From Planctomycetota bacterium (GTDB lineage: Bacteria > Planctomycetota > Brocadiia > Brocadiales > Brocadiaceae): a stretch of 11,092 nt of DNA. The stretch is taken from the NCBI GenBank assembly GCA_023261465.1, contig JAHFOW010000091.1:1-11092 (forward strand), given 5' to 3'. This document shows positions 1-7,291 of this stretch, piece after piece; the first letter of the stretch is position 1; every line of letters starts with the position of its first letter. The translations under genes were made by a program, and so were the position numbers. Under the pieces are notes generated by a model. The model searched no databases. It was not told where the DNA came from and worked only from the letters and a program-made list of their open reading frames with translations.

Positions 1-82
1 AACAGAAGAGGAATTGCGGCAATTCGAGGAAAAGAAAGCTTAGCATTAACAGGGTTTATTGAAATTTATTTAACTCAAATAG

Positions 83-220
83 CACAATTCAATTAGTCAA
101 TTTATCGATGAAGAACAAAATTACCATTCCAAACTTCAAAGAATCAAAATAAGTTTAATGCAGGACTTGCTATCAGGAAAGGTATGGGTGAATCATTTAT
201 TGCAGGAAAAATCACTATAA
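83..220 (+). pseudogene. hsdS 3' remnant (type I restriction specificity subunit C-terminus)
   Basis: An open frame from just after a stop at 80-82 to TAA at 218-220 encodes the typical end of a HsdS specificity subunit. It reads ISQFIDEEQNYHSKLQRIK followed by SLMQDLLSGKVWV. The motif L-M-Q-D-L-L-(S/T)-G-K-V is the hallmark C-terminus of HsdS, which chooses the target DNA sequence for a type I restriction-modification complex. Everything upstream (the target-recognition domains) is missing and the frame is closed at 80, so no functional protein is made. It lies directly upstream of a toxin-antitoxin pair and, with the hsdR and hsdM fragments downstream, marks a degraded type I locus. The identification rests on the C-terminal motif from memory of the family; a database alignment would settle it. 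Confidence 0.7.
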
Positions 221-233
221 ATTTGGTAATCTA

Positions 234-262
234 TTGGGAAGTGCTTGATATTTGAGTATAAA
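234..262 (+). promoter_or_regulatory. Candidate sigma-70 promoter for the UPF0175/DUF3368 pair
   Basis: TTGGGA at 234-239 and TATAAA at 257-262 are separated by exactly 17 bases, a good match to -35/-10 boxes. Transcription would begin near 269, about 17 bases before the GTG start at 286. This would give the toxin-antitoxin pair its own promoter inside the otherwise dead restriction locus. It is inferred from sequence only. Confidence 0.45.
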
Positions 263-285
263 ATTCTTTTTAAGAAAGGAAACAT

Positions 286-543
286 GTGTCAATATCATTA
301 AAACTTGAACTACCGGAAGGCGCCTTTTCTGCAATAAGAAAAAATCCCGCAGAATTCGTGGCTGAAATGAGACTGGCAGCGGCCGTTAAATGGTATGAAA
401 TGGGCATAATAACGCAGGAAAAGGCAGCAGAAATAGCAGGCATATCCCGCTCGGAATTTATCTTTTCCTTGTCACGTTTTGAAGTGTCACCTTTCCAATA
501 TACTGCAGGCGAAGTAGTTGAGGAACTAAAGGATGCTCATTGA
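286..543 (+). CDS. UPF0175 family putative antitoxin
   Basis: This 85-residue protein of the UPF0175 family is the usual small partner encoded upstream of DUF3368/PIN-like toxins and is presumed to be the antitoxin. The start is a GTG at 286, preceded by the purine-rich ribosome binding site AAGAAAGGA at 272-280; an ATG two bases earlier is out of frame. The N-terminal part (about 1-35) is a short beta/helix region. Residues about 41-64 (ITQEKAAEIAGISRSEF) form a helix-turn-helix-like segment with the family's typical A-A-x-x-A-G-x-S-R pattern, consistent with DNA binding and autoregulation. Its 3' end overlaps the start of the next gene by 11 bases, implying translational coupling. The family assignment is strong; the antitoxin role is inferred from gene pairing known in other genomes. 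Confidence 0.85.
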   Translation: MSISLKLELPEGAFSAIRKNPAEFVAEMRLAAAVKWYEMGIITQEKAAEIAGISRSEFIFSLSRFEVSPFQYTAGEVVEELKDAH

Positions 544-1021
544 AAACGTAGTAATGAACGCCTCGCCATTCATCTGCTTGTCTGAAAGCGATTTAATTCA
601 TCTACTTCCAAAACTCTTTAAAGAGATTGTTGTTCCAGACATTGTTTGTAATGAAATCGTAGCAAAAGGTAAGATAGACAATGCCTCCCAATCCTTACAT
701 GCTTGTAATTGGTTAAAACAGGTTAAAGATGTACCATTGCTTCCATCGGTATTATCTTGGGATTTGGGCAAAGGAGAAAGTGCGGTGTTATCGTATGCAA
801 TAAAACACCCGGGTTGTTGGGCAGGAATAGATGACCGTGAGGCAAGAAGGTGCGCTTCGTCATTGGGTTGCCAACATATTGGTACTGTAGGGATCATTTT
901 ATTAGCAAAAAGAAGAGGAATAGTTCCAACTGTTTATGATAATCTCAAAAAACTTCAAGATGCCGGATTATGGCTATCAGAAACGTTTATAAAAGATGTA
1001 TGTCGTATGGCTGGCGAGTAG
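533..1021 (+). CDS. DUF3368 PIN-like domain protein, putative toxin
   Basis: This 162-residue protein of the DUF3368 family is related to PIN-domain ribonucleases and is probably the toxin of a type II toxin-antitoxin pair with the UPF0175 gene. The N-terminal VVMNASPFICL (residues 6-16) is the family's first strand, with Asn9 in the place where classical PIN domains carry the first catalytic Asp. Other acidic positions are Glu41, Glu82 in LGKGESAVLSYA, and Asp100-Asp101 in GIDDREARR. These match the usual PIN acidic cluster. The protein ends in the typical AGE of this family, so it is full length. The ATG at 533 lies inside the preceding gene, with GAGG at 520-523 as a ribosome binding site. 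It sits between hsdS and hsdR fragments, a common place for such modules. Nuclease activity is inferred, not shown. Confidence 0.85.
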   Translation: MLIENVVMNASPFICLSESDLIHLLPKLFKEIVVPDIVCNEIVAKGKIDNASQSLHACNWLKQVKDVPLLPSVLSWDLGKGESAVLSYAIKHPGCWAGIDDREARRCASSLGCQHIGTVGIILLAKRRGIVPTVYDNLKKLQDAGLWLSETFIKDVCRMAGE

Positions 1022-1065
1022 CAGAGTATGCCGTTTGCATATACTAAATTTGTAAAAATCCACTT

Positions 1066-1161
1066 ATGTCCCATAGAGACAAAACGCCTCAACATATCAA
1101 GCTGGACGAGAAGAACCACGTGGAAGAATCTTTCCAAGACTGTCATAAAGGAATATCATGA
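1066..1161 (+). pseudogene. hsdR 5' remnant (start of a type I restriction endonuclease subunit)
   Basis: From the ATG at 1066 the frame reads MSHRDKTPQHIKLDEKNHVE, which resembles the extreme N-terminus of HsdR, the ATP-dependent DNA-translocating and cleaving subunit of type I restriction enzymes. The similarity ends at about residue 22 (near 1131), after which the frame reads nonsense and stops at 1159-1161. From that point the sequence matches a DNA methyltransferase end in a different frame. This is therefore the first few codons of hsdR joined to unrelated DNA by a deletion or recombination. It is too short for certainty; the position after hsdS and a toxin-antitoxin pair supports the reading. 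Confidence 0.45.
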
Positions 1162-1393
1162 GCGTGACTTTAATCAACTCCTCGAACTCCACAAGAAGAA
1201 TAGAAACAAGGTATCCATAAACCCTCAAGACCGAAAGACCCAGGAATTTCTTGAAGATCAATTTACCAAAAGCCTGTCAATCCTCGAACCATTAAAAGCC
1301 AGAATTAAAGCGACCGATGAATTGATAGATGAAATTGTTTACAGGCTGTATGGATTAACAGGAGAAGAAATAAAAATCGTTAAAGGTAATTGA
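1130..1393 (+). pseudogene. 3' remnant of an Eco57I-like restriction enzyme/DNA methyltransferase
   Basis: The frame open from about 1028 to TGA at 1391-1393 ends in the signature of Eco57I-type (type IIG/class II) adenine methyltransferase-endonucleases: KATDELIDEIVYRLYGLTGE followed by EIKIVKGN. Preceding residues (IKEYHERDFNQLLELHKKNR, then NKVSIN) also fit the C-terminal, specificity-proximal part of such enzymes. Such proteins are normally around 1000 residues; fewer than 90 remain here and there is no catalytic motif. The first roughly 35 codons of the open frame overlap the hsdR remnant in another frame and are not expected to be coding. It is a chance-open fused fragment, not a functional gene. 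Confidence 0.7.
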
Positions 1394-1399
1394 GATTAA

Positions 1400-1683
1400 T
1401 ATCTAATAGACGTTAAGGCGTATAGTAAAACGAAGCCGATTCAAAAAAGCGAGTTTGATGGTCTTAAAAATTGGTGGAAGAAGCGCAAAGAGAACGAACA
1501 GGCCTGGAAGGTATCCATAGATACCATTGCCTCCAATGGCTATAATCTCGACATTAAAAATCCACATACGCCAGAGGAAAAACACCGTATTCAAGTACGG
1601 AACTGGTAATGATGCTCCACGAATCATTTCGAAAGAGTGATGAGCTTCTTCAACAATTGAGAAAGGAGTTGGAGAATGGATAA
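1400..1683 (+). pseudogene. hsdM 3' remnant with a single-base frameshift (type I methyltransferase subunit)
   Basis: This is the C-terminal end of HsdM, the adenine methyltransferase subunit of a type I restriction-modification system. The first part (about 1400-1590) contains YSKTKPIQKSEFDGLKNWW and then AWKVSIDTIASNGYNLDIKN plus PHTPEEKH, the well-conserved NLD-x-KNPH tail of HsdM. Around 1588-1592 one base is missing. After switching frame the reading continues as STELVMMLHESFRKSDELLQ with the remaining tail QLRKELENG, up to TAA at 1681-1683. Without the shift, translation stops at 1607-1609. Its last bases overlap the start of the RhuM-like gene by 8 bases, as in intact hsdM-rhuM operons. 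The N-terminal catalytic part with the NPPY/F motif is absent. Confidence 0.75.
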
Positions 1684-1933
1684 TGCAGAAAATAAATCCC
1701 AGCTCATTATTTATCAGGCTGAAGATGGAAAAATCAAAATTGATGTTCGTTTTCAGGATGAAACGGTCTGGCTGACTCAAAAACTGATGGCTGAATTATT
1801 TCAGACCACAATCGCCAACATTAATATTCATATTAAAAATGTCTTTGACGAGAGAGAACTCCCGCAAGATTCAGTTATTAAGGATTTCTTAATAACTGCC
1901 TCTGATGGGAAAAAGTATCACACAAGATTTTAA
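1676..1933 (+). pseudogene. RhuM-family protein, truncated after 85 residues
   Basis: This is the N-terminal part of a RhuM-family protein, a family often encoded between hsdM and hsdS in type I restriction operons and also known from a Salmonella pathogenicity island. The text IYQAEDGKIKIDVRFQDETV, then WLTQKLMAELFQTTIANINI, is the conserved N-terminal winged-helix-like region (usually D-x-T-V-W-L-T-Q-x-x-M-A-x-L-F). The ribosome binding site AAGGAG at 1663-1668 and the ATG at 1676 are intact. The family is normally about 330 residues; here the frame ends at TAA 1931-1933 just after SDGKKYHTRF, where intact members continue with F-Y-N-L. No continuation was found in the other frames downstream, so the rest has been lost. 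A short protein could still be translated, but function is doubtful. Confidence 0.75.
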
Positions 1934-2332
1934 GCTTAGGAATTGTAAAAAATTTGCATAAAAAAGAGTTTTCACACGGTAATATTCTAAGGCAGCACAG
2001 CAGCTATCAACAGGTGCATTTACAGACCATAAACAGTTGGATGGGGTGAGTAAAATTGTACGAGGTTTTTACCCGTTGTTCTCTATGAATGCAAAAGGAT
2101 TGGGCGTATCAAGACGAAAGTCCCCTACTCTCATGGCTCAAGAGTCTATGCAAAAAGCCTACTGTCGTGTCATTGCGAAGGCGGAACGACTGAAGCAATC
2201 TCCTCTTTTCATGGATTTTGAGAGAAAGATTGCTTCACTTCGCTCGCAACGACATCGTTTTCTTTGCATTGACAGGGTAGTTGACTTCACCCTGCTAAAT
2301 AAATACACGCCCTTTTGTTGATTCTCAAAAAC
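1934..2332. other. Gene-free stretch with repeat debris
   Basis: About 400 bases between the truncated RhuM gene and the convergent formate dehydrogenase gene contain no convincing gene. A 94-codon open frame at 2037-2321 is rejected because most of its second half is a palindromic interspersed repeat (see 2168-2253). A 6-bp hairpin CAGGGT/ACCCTG spans 2273-2294, but no T-run follows it on either strand. The stretch is best read as a recombination scar. Confidence 0.6.
2168..2253. repeat. Imperfect palindromic interspersed repeat
   Basis: The left arm (GTGTCATTGCGAAGGCGGAA, continuing into GAAGCAATCTC) and the right arm (GATTGCTTCACTTCGCTCGC followed by AACGAC) are imperfect inverted copies. 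The arms match the widespread GTCATTGCGAG...GAAGCAATC...GATTGCTTCG...GCAATGAC repeat that is scattered between genes in many bacterial genomes. It could fold into a long hairpin in RNA or single-stranded DNA. The family is recognised by its appearance only. Confidence 0.6.
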
Positions 2333-5035
2333 TTACGTTAATTTTTCTATCTTTGCGCCACAAACTTTATATTCTGCTGTTTGTGTGATATTGTCGTAGG
2401 CATCATTCGTCAGCTTGTTCACGGCCGACTCTACAAAGTGTATCGGTACCCAGATAATGCCTTTTTTTACCTTTTCAGAAACTTCGGCACGGGCAGTTAT
2501 CTCGCCACGACGGGTGACAATCTTTACTATCTCTCCGTCAAAAATGCCTAATTCCTTCGCATCTGATTGATGTACTTCGACAAAACATTCATTTGATTTA
2601 TGCACACTACCGGCAGATCTTCTGGTCATGGTAGCCGCATTATAATGATAGAGGGTACGCCCTGTTGAAAGTAATAATGGATACTCCTTGTCGGGGCTCT
2701 CTGCCGGCGCACGGTATGGCAATACGAAGAACTTGCCAAGACCCCGTGAAAATTTCCCTTCATGCAGGAATTTCGTGCCGGGGTGTTTAACATCCGGACA
2801 TGGCCATTGAATGCCGGTATGCTCAATCCGTGCATAGTTAATTCCTGCAAGCAGAGGCGCCAAACTTGCAATCTCATCCCAGACTTCTTTTGGCGATGGG
2901 AAATCCATTTTAAACCCCATACGATTGGATAATTCACACATAATCTGCCAGTCGGGTTTTGTATTTCCCACGGGGTTAATTGCCTTCCTCACACGTTGCA
3001 CACGACGTTCCGTGTTCGTAAATGTGCCATCCTTTTCGGCAAAACTGGTTGCCGGCAGGACGACATCTGCATATTTCGCCGTCTCGGACATAAAGATATC
3101 CTGAACGACCAGAAACTCAAGATTTTTTAACCCATTAATTGTGTAATTCTGATTCGGCTCGCTCATAATAGGGTCTTCGCCAATTACGTACAGCGCCTTA
3201 AACTGCCCTTTGTTCATACGTTCAAACATGGTCGGTGATGTATCGCCCGGAGTCTTTGGTAATTTCACCCCCCAGGCCTTTTCAAATTTTTCAACCACAG
3301 CAGCATCCGAAAGGTATTGATACCCATGCATCCTGTCAGGTAAACATCCCATATCCGTAGCGCCCTGCACATTATTCTGGCCTCGAATAGGATTCACCCC
3401 GGTACTGGATTTCCCTATATGTCCCGTTAACAAGGCAAGATTTGCAATTGTTCTTACATTGTCAGTACCGCAGGTATGCTCGGTAATTCCCAGGGTATAG
3501 AATATAGCCGACTTCTCTGATTTGGCATACATTCTGGCTGCCTGCCGGATATCTTCTGCCGGAATACCCGTATGTTCAGAAGCCTTTTCAGGAGTAATAT
3601 CCTTTACAAACGCCTTTAACTCTTCATACCCTTCGGTTCTGGTTTTGATGAATTCCTTATTTTCAAGACCTTCCGCAATAATTACATGCGCCATTGCATT
3701 GAGTAACCAGTTATCTGTACCCGGTCTTACCGGGAGATATAACTTTGCATGCTGTGCAAACCAGATTTTTCTAGGGTCTGCTACAATAAAAGTACAGCCA
3801 TTCCTCAATGCCTTCTTCATCTCCAATCCAACGATAGGATGCGCCTCGGTTGGATTACCACCGATTAAGAAGATAAGTTTGCAATCCTTTATTTCACCAA
3901 TAGAATTGGTCATTGAGCCACTACCAAATGACATCGCCAGACCGGCGACGGTAGGGGCGTGTCAAGTCCGGGCACACTGGTCTATGTTATTTGTGCCAAT
4001 GACTGCCCGCGCAAATTTCATCGCCAGATAATTTTCCTCATTGGTACAACGTGACGAACTGAATACGCCAATGTTATCAGGCCCATGTTTGGCCTTTATT
4101 TCATTGAATTTACTGGCAATGAGACTCAACGCCTCATCCCACGTTGACTCCTCAAGTTTTCCGTTCTTCCTTATCAGGGGATGTTTTAACCGGTCTGGAT
4201 GATGAACAAAGTCGTACCCAAACCGCCCCTTTACACAGAGATTTCCATCATTCGGAACAGTGCCAACCTTTGATGTCACCTTTACAACCTGATTTCCTTT
4301 CACATTCAAAAACATGGTGCAGCCAACACCACAATATGCACAGGTAGTTTTGACCTGTTTCAACTCCCATTCCCGTGCCTTGCCAACTGCCTGTTTTTCC
4401 ACCAGAGAGCCCACGGGACAGGTCGATACACACTGGCCGCACAACACACAGGTTGTATCCAGGAGTGATTTTCCAAAAGCAGTGCCCGTCTGGGTGCCAA
4501 ACCCCCGGTTTCTGAAATCTATGGCATAATCCTGCTGTACTTCAGCGCAAATACGCACACAACGGCCACAGAGGATACATTTATCATTATCTTTAAGAAT
4601 GACGGGGTTCCTGTCGTCTTCAATGCCTTTCTTTGGTTCTTCGAAGAACCGGCTCTCCCTTATGCTATATTCGTATGCAAGATTCTGCAATGTACAGGAG
4701 CCGCATTTCTCGCATGTCATGCAATCTTTGGGATGGTCAGAGAGAATTAACTCAAGAACCATCTTTCGTGTCTTCAAAACCTTCTCGGAATCGGTGCGGA
4801 TTACCATACCATCAGTAACCTCAGTGTTACATGAAGTGATGAGAGCGCTTGATACGCCCCTCTGGGTTTCCACCATGCACACACGGCACGCAGCAAAGGG
4901 CTCAAGGCGCGGGTCATGGCAAAGGGTTGGAATCCTGATACCAACCGAATTGGCGGCTTGTAAGACCGTCTTACCTTTATCTACCTCAATAGTCTCACCA
5001 TCTATCGTGAGTTTTACCTTCGGAATCATTACCAT
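2333..5035 (-). CDS. fdhA: Selenocysteine-containing formate dehydrogenase alpha subunit (NuoG/FdhA type)
   Basis: This 900-residue molybdenum or tungsten enzyme is expected to oxidise formate to CO2 (or run in reverse) in the cytoplasm; no signal peptide is present. Domains in order are: 2Fe-2S ferredoxin (C39, C50, C53, C69); His-Cys 4Fe-4S (H101, C105, C108, C114); two 4Fe-4S clusters (C153/156/159/163 and C196/199/202/206); catalytic-domain 4Fe-4S (C232, C235, C239, C267); and the bis-pterin molybdopterin domain to the end. Codon 358 is TGA (3962-3964) in DQCART-TGA-HAPTVAGLA, the exact place of active-site selenocysteine followed by His in FdhF. A SECIS-like hairpin follows, so the gene is one selenoprotein, not two ORFs. 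The start at 5035 has AGGAG eight bases upstream. No beta or gamma subunit is in the window; the electron partner (NAD reductase, ferredoxin or hydrogenase) cannot be told. Confidence 0.93.
3917..3958 (-). promoter_or_regulatory. Bacterial SECIS element in fdhA
   Basis: On the minus strand, 12 bases after the TGA, GUCGCC (3949-3944) pairs with GGCGAU (3938-3933) around the apical loop GGUCU. The same GGUCU occurs in the E. coli fdhF SECIS loop that binds SelB, at almost the same distance from UGA. A lower stem of 8 pairs out of 9 forms between GCCCCUACC (3958-3950) and GGUAGUGGC (3925-3917), with 7 unpaired bases on the 3' side. This hairpin would recruit SelB with Sec-tRNA and direct read-through of UGA as selenocysteine. 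The pairing was worked out by hand. Confidence 0.85.
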
Positions 5036-5185
5036 ACATCATTCTCCTGCTAATTCCTGGATATAAAAATATTTTTTACTATCCCACTGTAACAATATAC
5101 ACATTCAATTTCTGCCAGACATTCTTTCATTTGAATAACAACATCCACTAAAACTTGTTTTATTTATTCATGGAATAAACTTTCA

Positions 5186-5989
5186 TCAGTGTACCATAAC
5201 ACCCGCATATCCAACAACCTGGTCGTAATCGCCCGTAATGTCACCACTCGTCTCATACCGCACCAACTCGGCCTTTGTCGCCCCCCGCTCCTTTGCGCAT
5301 ACCAGCATGGTAACGGTAGGGAAAATACCGCACATGGTAATGTTCATCTCTCTGACCTTTCGGTACAAATTATCCTCATCCAGCGCAAGCATCTCATGAA
5401 TGGCGATTTTGTCCTTCCTGTTTGCAGATGCCTGAGACTCGTGATGGGTCATATCAGATGAGGCAACCACAAGGGCATTCGGGCGCAACTTCTGCAACAC
5501 CAGAGATAAACTCTTGCCGATGTTTTTAAGATCCGCGATATTCCGGGCAGAAATAACCATTACAACAATCCGCACACCCGGATTGAAGTATTGAATAAAG
5601 GGAATCTGCACCTCAGCGGCATGCTCATATAAATGAGCCTCACGATCTTTCTCTATCAGGTCACAGTGAAGCGCCCATTCGTTTACTATTTCCTCGTCGA
5701 TCTTAACATCACCCAGCGGCGTGCGCCATGAACCGCCAGGCCAGATGGAATACGGTACGCCATAGCCTGTATGATTCGGCGAAAGAATAACCACCGTATC
5801 GGGTATTTTAATCTTTGAATACAGATTTCCAGCAACACGGCCAGAATACACATAACCGGCATGCGGGGAAACGATGCCCAGGACAGACTGTTTTTCACAG
5901 TCTTTCTTTACAAAACCTTCAATATCGCTTTTTAAAGAAACCGCGTCTCCCCTATAAAAACTACCAGCCACAGCCGGTTGCCTTATCAT
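5186..5989 (-). CDS. amrB: Memo-family protein (AmmeMemoRadiSam system protein B)
   Basis: This 267-residue Memo-like (former DUF52) protein belongs to a family related in fold to extradiol dioxygenases. It is often encoded with an AMMECR1 protein and a radical SAM enzyme, but neither is in this window, and the cellular reaction is not established. Conserved positions visible are H43 in SPHAGYVYSG, H73 in LSPNHTGYG, H123 in YEHAAEVQIPF, D179 and H182-H183 in SSDMTHHE, and C220 in MCGIFPTVTML. These match the metal-binding or catalytic-site residues described for human MEMO1. The frame stays open upstream to 6103, but residues before MIRQPAVAGSFYRGD do not belong to the family, so ATG 5989 is chosen; a run of G just upstream can serve as ribosome binding site. 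It is encoded upstream of and in the same direction as fdhA, 150 bases away. Confidence 0.9.
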   Translation of the reverse strand: MIRQPAVAGSFYRGDAVSLKSDIEGFVKKDCEKQSVLGIVSPHAGYVYSGRVAGNLYSKIKIPDTVVILSPNHTGYGVPYSIWPGGSWRTPLGDVKIDEEIVNEWALHCDLIEKDREAHLYEHAAEVQIPFIQYFNPGVRIVVMVISARNIADLKNIGKSLSLVLQKLRPNALVVASSDMTHHESQASANRKDKIAIHEMLALDEDNLYRKVREMNITMCGIFPTVTMLVCAKERGATKAELVRYETSGDITGDYDQVVGYAGVMVH

Positions 5990-5991
5990 AA

Positions 5992-5999
5992 CCCCCCCC
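5992..5999 (-). repeat. Homopolymeric G8 tract at the Memo ribosome binding site
   Basis: Eight consecutive G residues on the minus strand lie two bases before the chosen ATG at 5989, and an in-frame ATG sits just on the other side (6001-5999). The tract is the only purine-rich sequence near the start. Runs of this kind can slip in replication and change spacing or frame. Confidence 0.5.
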
Positions 6000-6115
6000 A
6001 TCACTGGTCTACATGAGAAACTACTCTGCAAATCTTTAAAAGTCACACATTTGCACAACCTAAAAATTAAGTATACTTTAACATGCCAGGATGAAACAGT
6101 CAAACTTCTTTTCGG

Positions 6116-6146
6116 TTGATTTTTTGTTTGAAGATACCCTTATAAT
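6116..6146 (+). promoter_or_regulatory. Candidate sigma-70 promoter for the ThiI-like gene
   Basis: A perfect -10 box TATAAT lies at 6141-6146, with TTGATT at 6116-6121 as a possible -35 box. The 19-base spacing is longer than the ideal 17. It lies in the divergent interval between Memo and the PP-loop gene and would give a leader of about 65 bases. It is inferred from sequence. Confidence 0.45.
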
Positions 6147-6217
6147 GGTTTAGAATTTGTAAATATTTTACAAAACACTGCGAGAATGGAAATTCAATAA
6201 CATTAAGGAGTTAGATT

Positions 6218-7270
6218 TTGGCAAAGGCATTGGCTTTATTGTCCGGGGGATTAGACAGCACCCTCGCTATCCGTGTTATCCAGGAACAGGGAATCGAGGT
6301 AATTGCCCTCAATTTTGTAACGGTATTCTGTCGTTGTACATCACAGGGAAGCTGTAAGCTTGAAGCTGTAAAGGTTTCAGAAAAGCTTGGTGTGCCCATC
6401 AAGGTCATCAATACCACGGAACGTTTTCTGGAACTGGTAAAAAAACCCAAGTTCGGATATGGAAAAAACATGAACCCCTGTATCGATTGCCGCATCAATA
6501 TTTTCCGTGTTGCCGGCGATTACATGCGTGAAATCGGCGCCGATTTTATTATTACGGGAGAGGTTTTGGGTCAGAGACCCATGTCCCAACGGAAAGAGGC
6601 TATGAGAATCATTGACCAGGAAGCAGATCTCACCGGTTTGGTATTAAGACCGCTCTGCGCAAAACACATGGAGCCTACCATCCCTGAAAAAACGGGGCTT
6701 GTAAATAGAGACAAATTGCTGCAAATCCGCGGACGTTCCCGAAAAGACCAGATTCAGCTTGCCGATGTATTCCAGATTAAGGATTACCCCTGTTCCGCCG
6801 GCGGGTGCCTGCTTACCGACCCTGAGTTTGCAAATCGTATGAGGGATCTGGTTAATACCTGTGATGCAAATGTAAATGACGTTAATTTATTAAAAGTAGG
6901 AAGGCATTTCAGACTCGACAACAATACAAAAGCCATCGTGGGAAGAAACGAGGAAGACAATGAAAGGATAAATACCCTGTGCAGGGAAGGCGACCTTCTC
7001 TTAAGCCTGGTTGATATGAAAGGTCCTTTTACCCTTATTCGGGGAGAATTAACAGAAGAAAAGATTCTAACAGCAGCCCGTATAACAGCACGATACGGAA
7101 AATCACAACTACTACCATCAGTAAAGGTTTCCGTAAAAAAAACAAACAATGAAGCCGCTGCATGGATAGTAGAGGTTGCGCCAATGAGCCAGGAAAAAGC
7201 GGACACCCTTATAATAAAAAACCCGCAACCAGAAAATAATAAATCTCAGATTTCGCAAACTACCCACTAA
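6218..7270 (+). CDS. ThiI/MnmA-like PP-loop ATPase, probable tRNA sulfur-transfer enzyme
   Basis: This 350-residue protein has an N-terminal PP-loop ATP pyrophosphatase domain with the SGGLDS signature at residues 9-14. Such enzymes adenylate a substrate, most often a uridine in tRNA, before sulfur insertion. Cysteines include C38, C40 and C46, a CxxC in NPCIDCR (C88, C91) resembling the MnmA/ThiI region, and C192/C197 in YPCSAGGCLLTD. The C-terminal part (about 225-335) resembles the NFACT-R_2-type domain found behind short ThiI-like proteins; it lacks the THUMP and rhodanese domains of E. coli ThiI. The start is TTG at 6218, with AAGGAG at 6205-6210 seven bases upstream; residues AKALALLSGGLDS begin at once, so no earlier start is needed. 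The TPR gene follows after 21 bases, suggesting co-transcription. The exact substrate is unknown. Confidence 0.8.
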   Translation: MAKALALLSGGLDSTLAIRVIQEQGIEVIALNFVTVFCRCTSQGSCKLEAVKVSEKLGVPIKVINTTERFLELVKKPKFGYGKNMNPCIDCRINIFRVAGDYMREIGADFIITGEVLGQRPMSQRKEAMRIIDQEADLTGLVLRPLCAKHMEPTIPEKTGLVNRDKLLQIRGRSRKDQIQLADVFQIKDYPCSAGGCLLTDPEFANRMRDLVNTCDANVNDVNLLKVGRHFRLDNNTKAIVGRNEEDNERINTLCREGDLLLSLVDMKGPFTLIRGELTEEKILTAARITARYGKSQLLPSVKVSVKKTNNEAAAWIVEVAPMSQEKADTLIIKNPQPENNKSQISQTTH

Positions 7271-7291
7271 CACTTCTCAAAAATTACTATT

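Noticed and set aside
2..43. End of an upstream frame (TEEELRQFEEKKA, stop at 41-43)
   Set aside because: Only 13 codons are visible and no family can be recognised; it may be a gene end or chance.
1403..1780. Minus-strand open frame of 125 codons
   Set aside because: It is antisense to the hsdM and rhuM remnants, which show clear family sequence on the plus strand.
2273..2294. Hairpin CAGGGT/ACCCTG as terminator of fdhA
   Set aside because: The stem is only 6 bp and no T-run follows on the minus strand.
2037..2321. 94-codon open frame
   Set aside because: Its second half is a palindromic interspersed repeat, it has no ribosome binding site, and the peptide looks like the usual translation of that repeat.
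3962..3964. Nonsense mutation or gene boundary between two formate dehydrogenase ORFs
   Set aside because: The TGA lies exactly at the selenocysteine position and is followed by a SECIS hairpin; both halves are in the same frame and together have normal length.
3522..5066. Several long open frames on the plus strand opposite fdhA
   Set aside because: They are antisense shadows of a strongly conserved gene, with no family features or ribosome binding sites.
5104..5117. Sigma-54-like promoter upstream of fdhA (TGGCAGAAATTGAA on the minus strand)
   Set aside because: The spacing between the GG and the would-be GC elements is too short and the GC is GA, so the match is not acceptable.
5990..6103. 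Upstream extension of Memo by 38 codons
   Set aside because: The extra residues do not resemble the family N-terminus, which begins at MIRQPAVAGSFY; the nearer ATG has a G-rich ribosome site.
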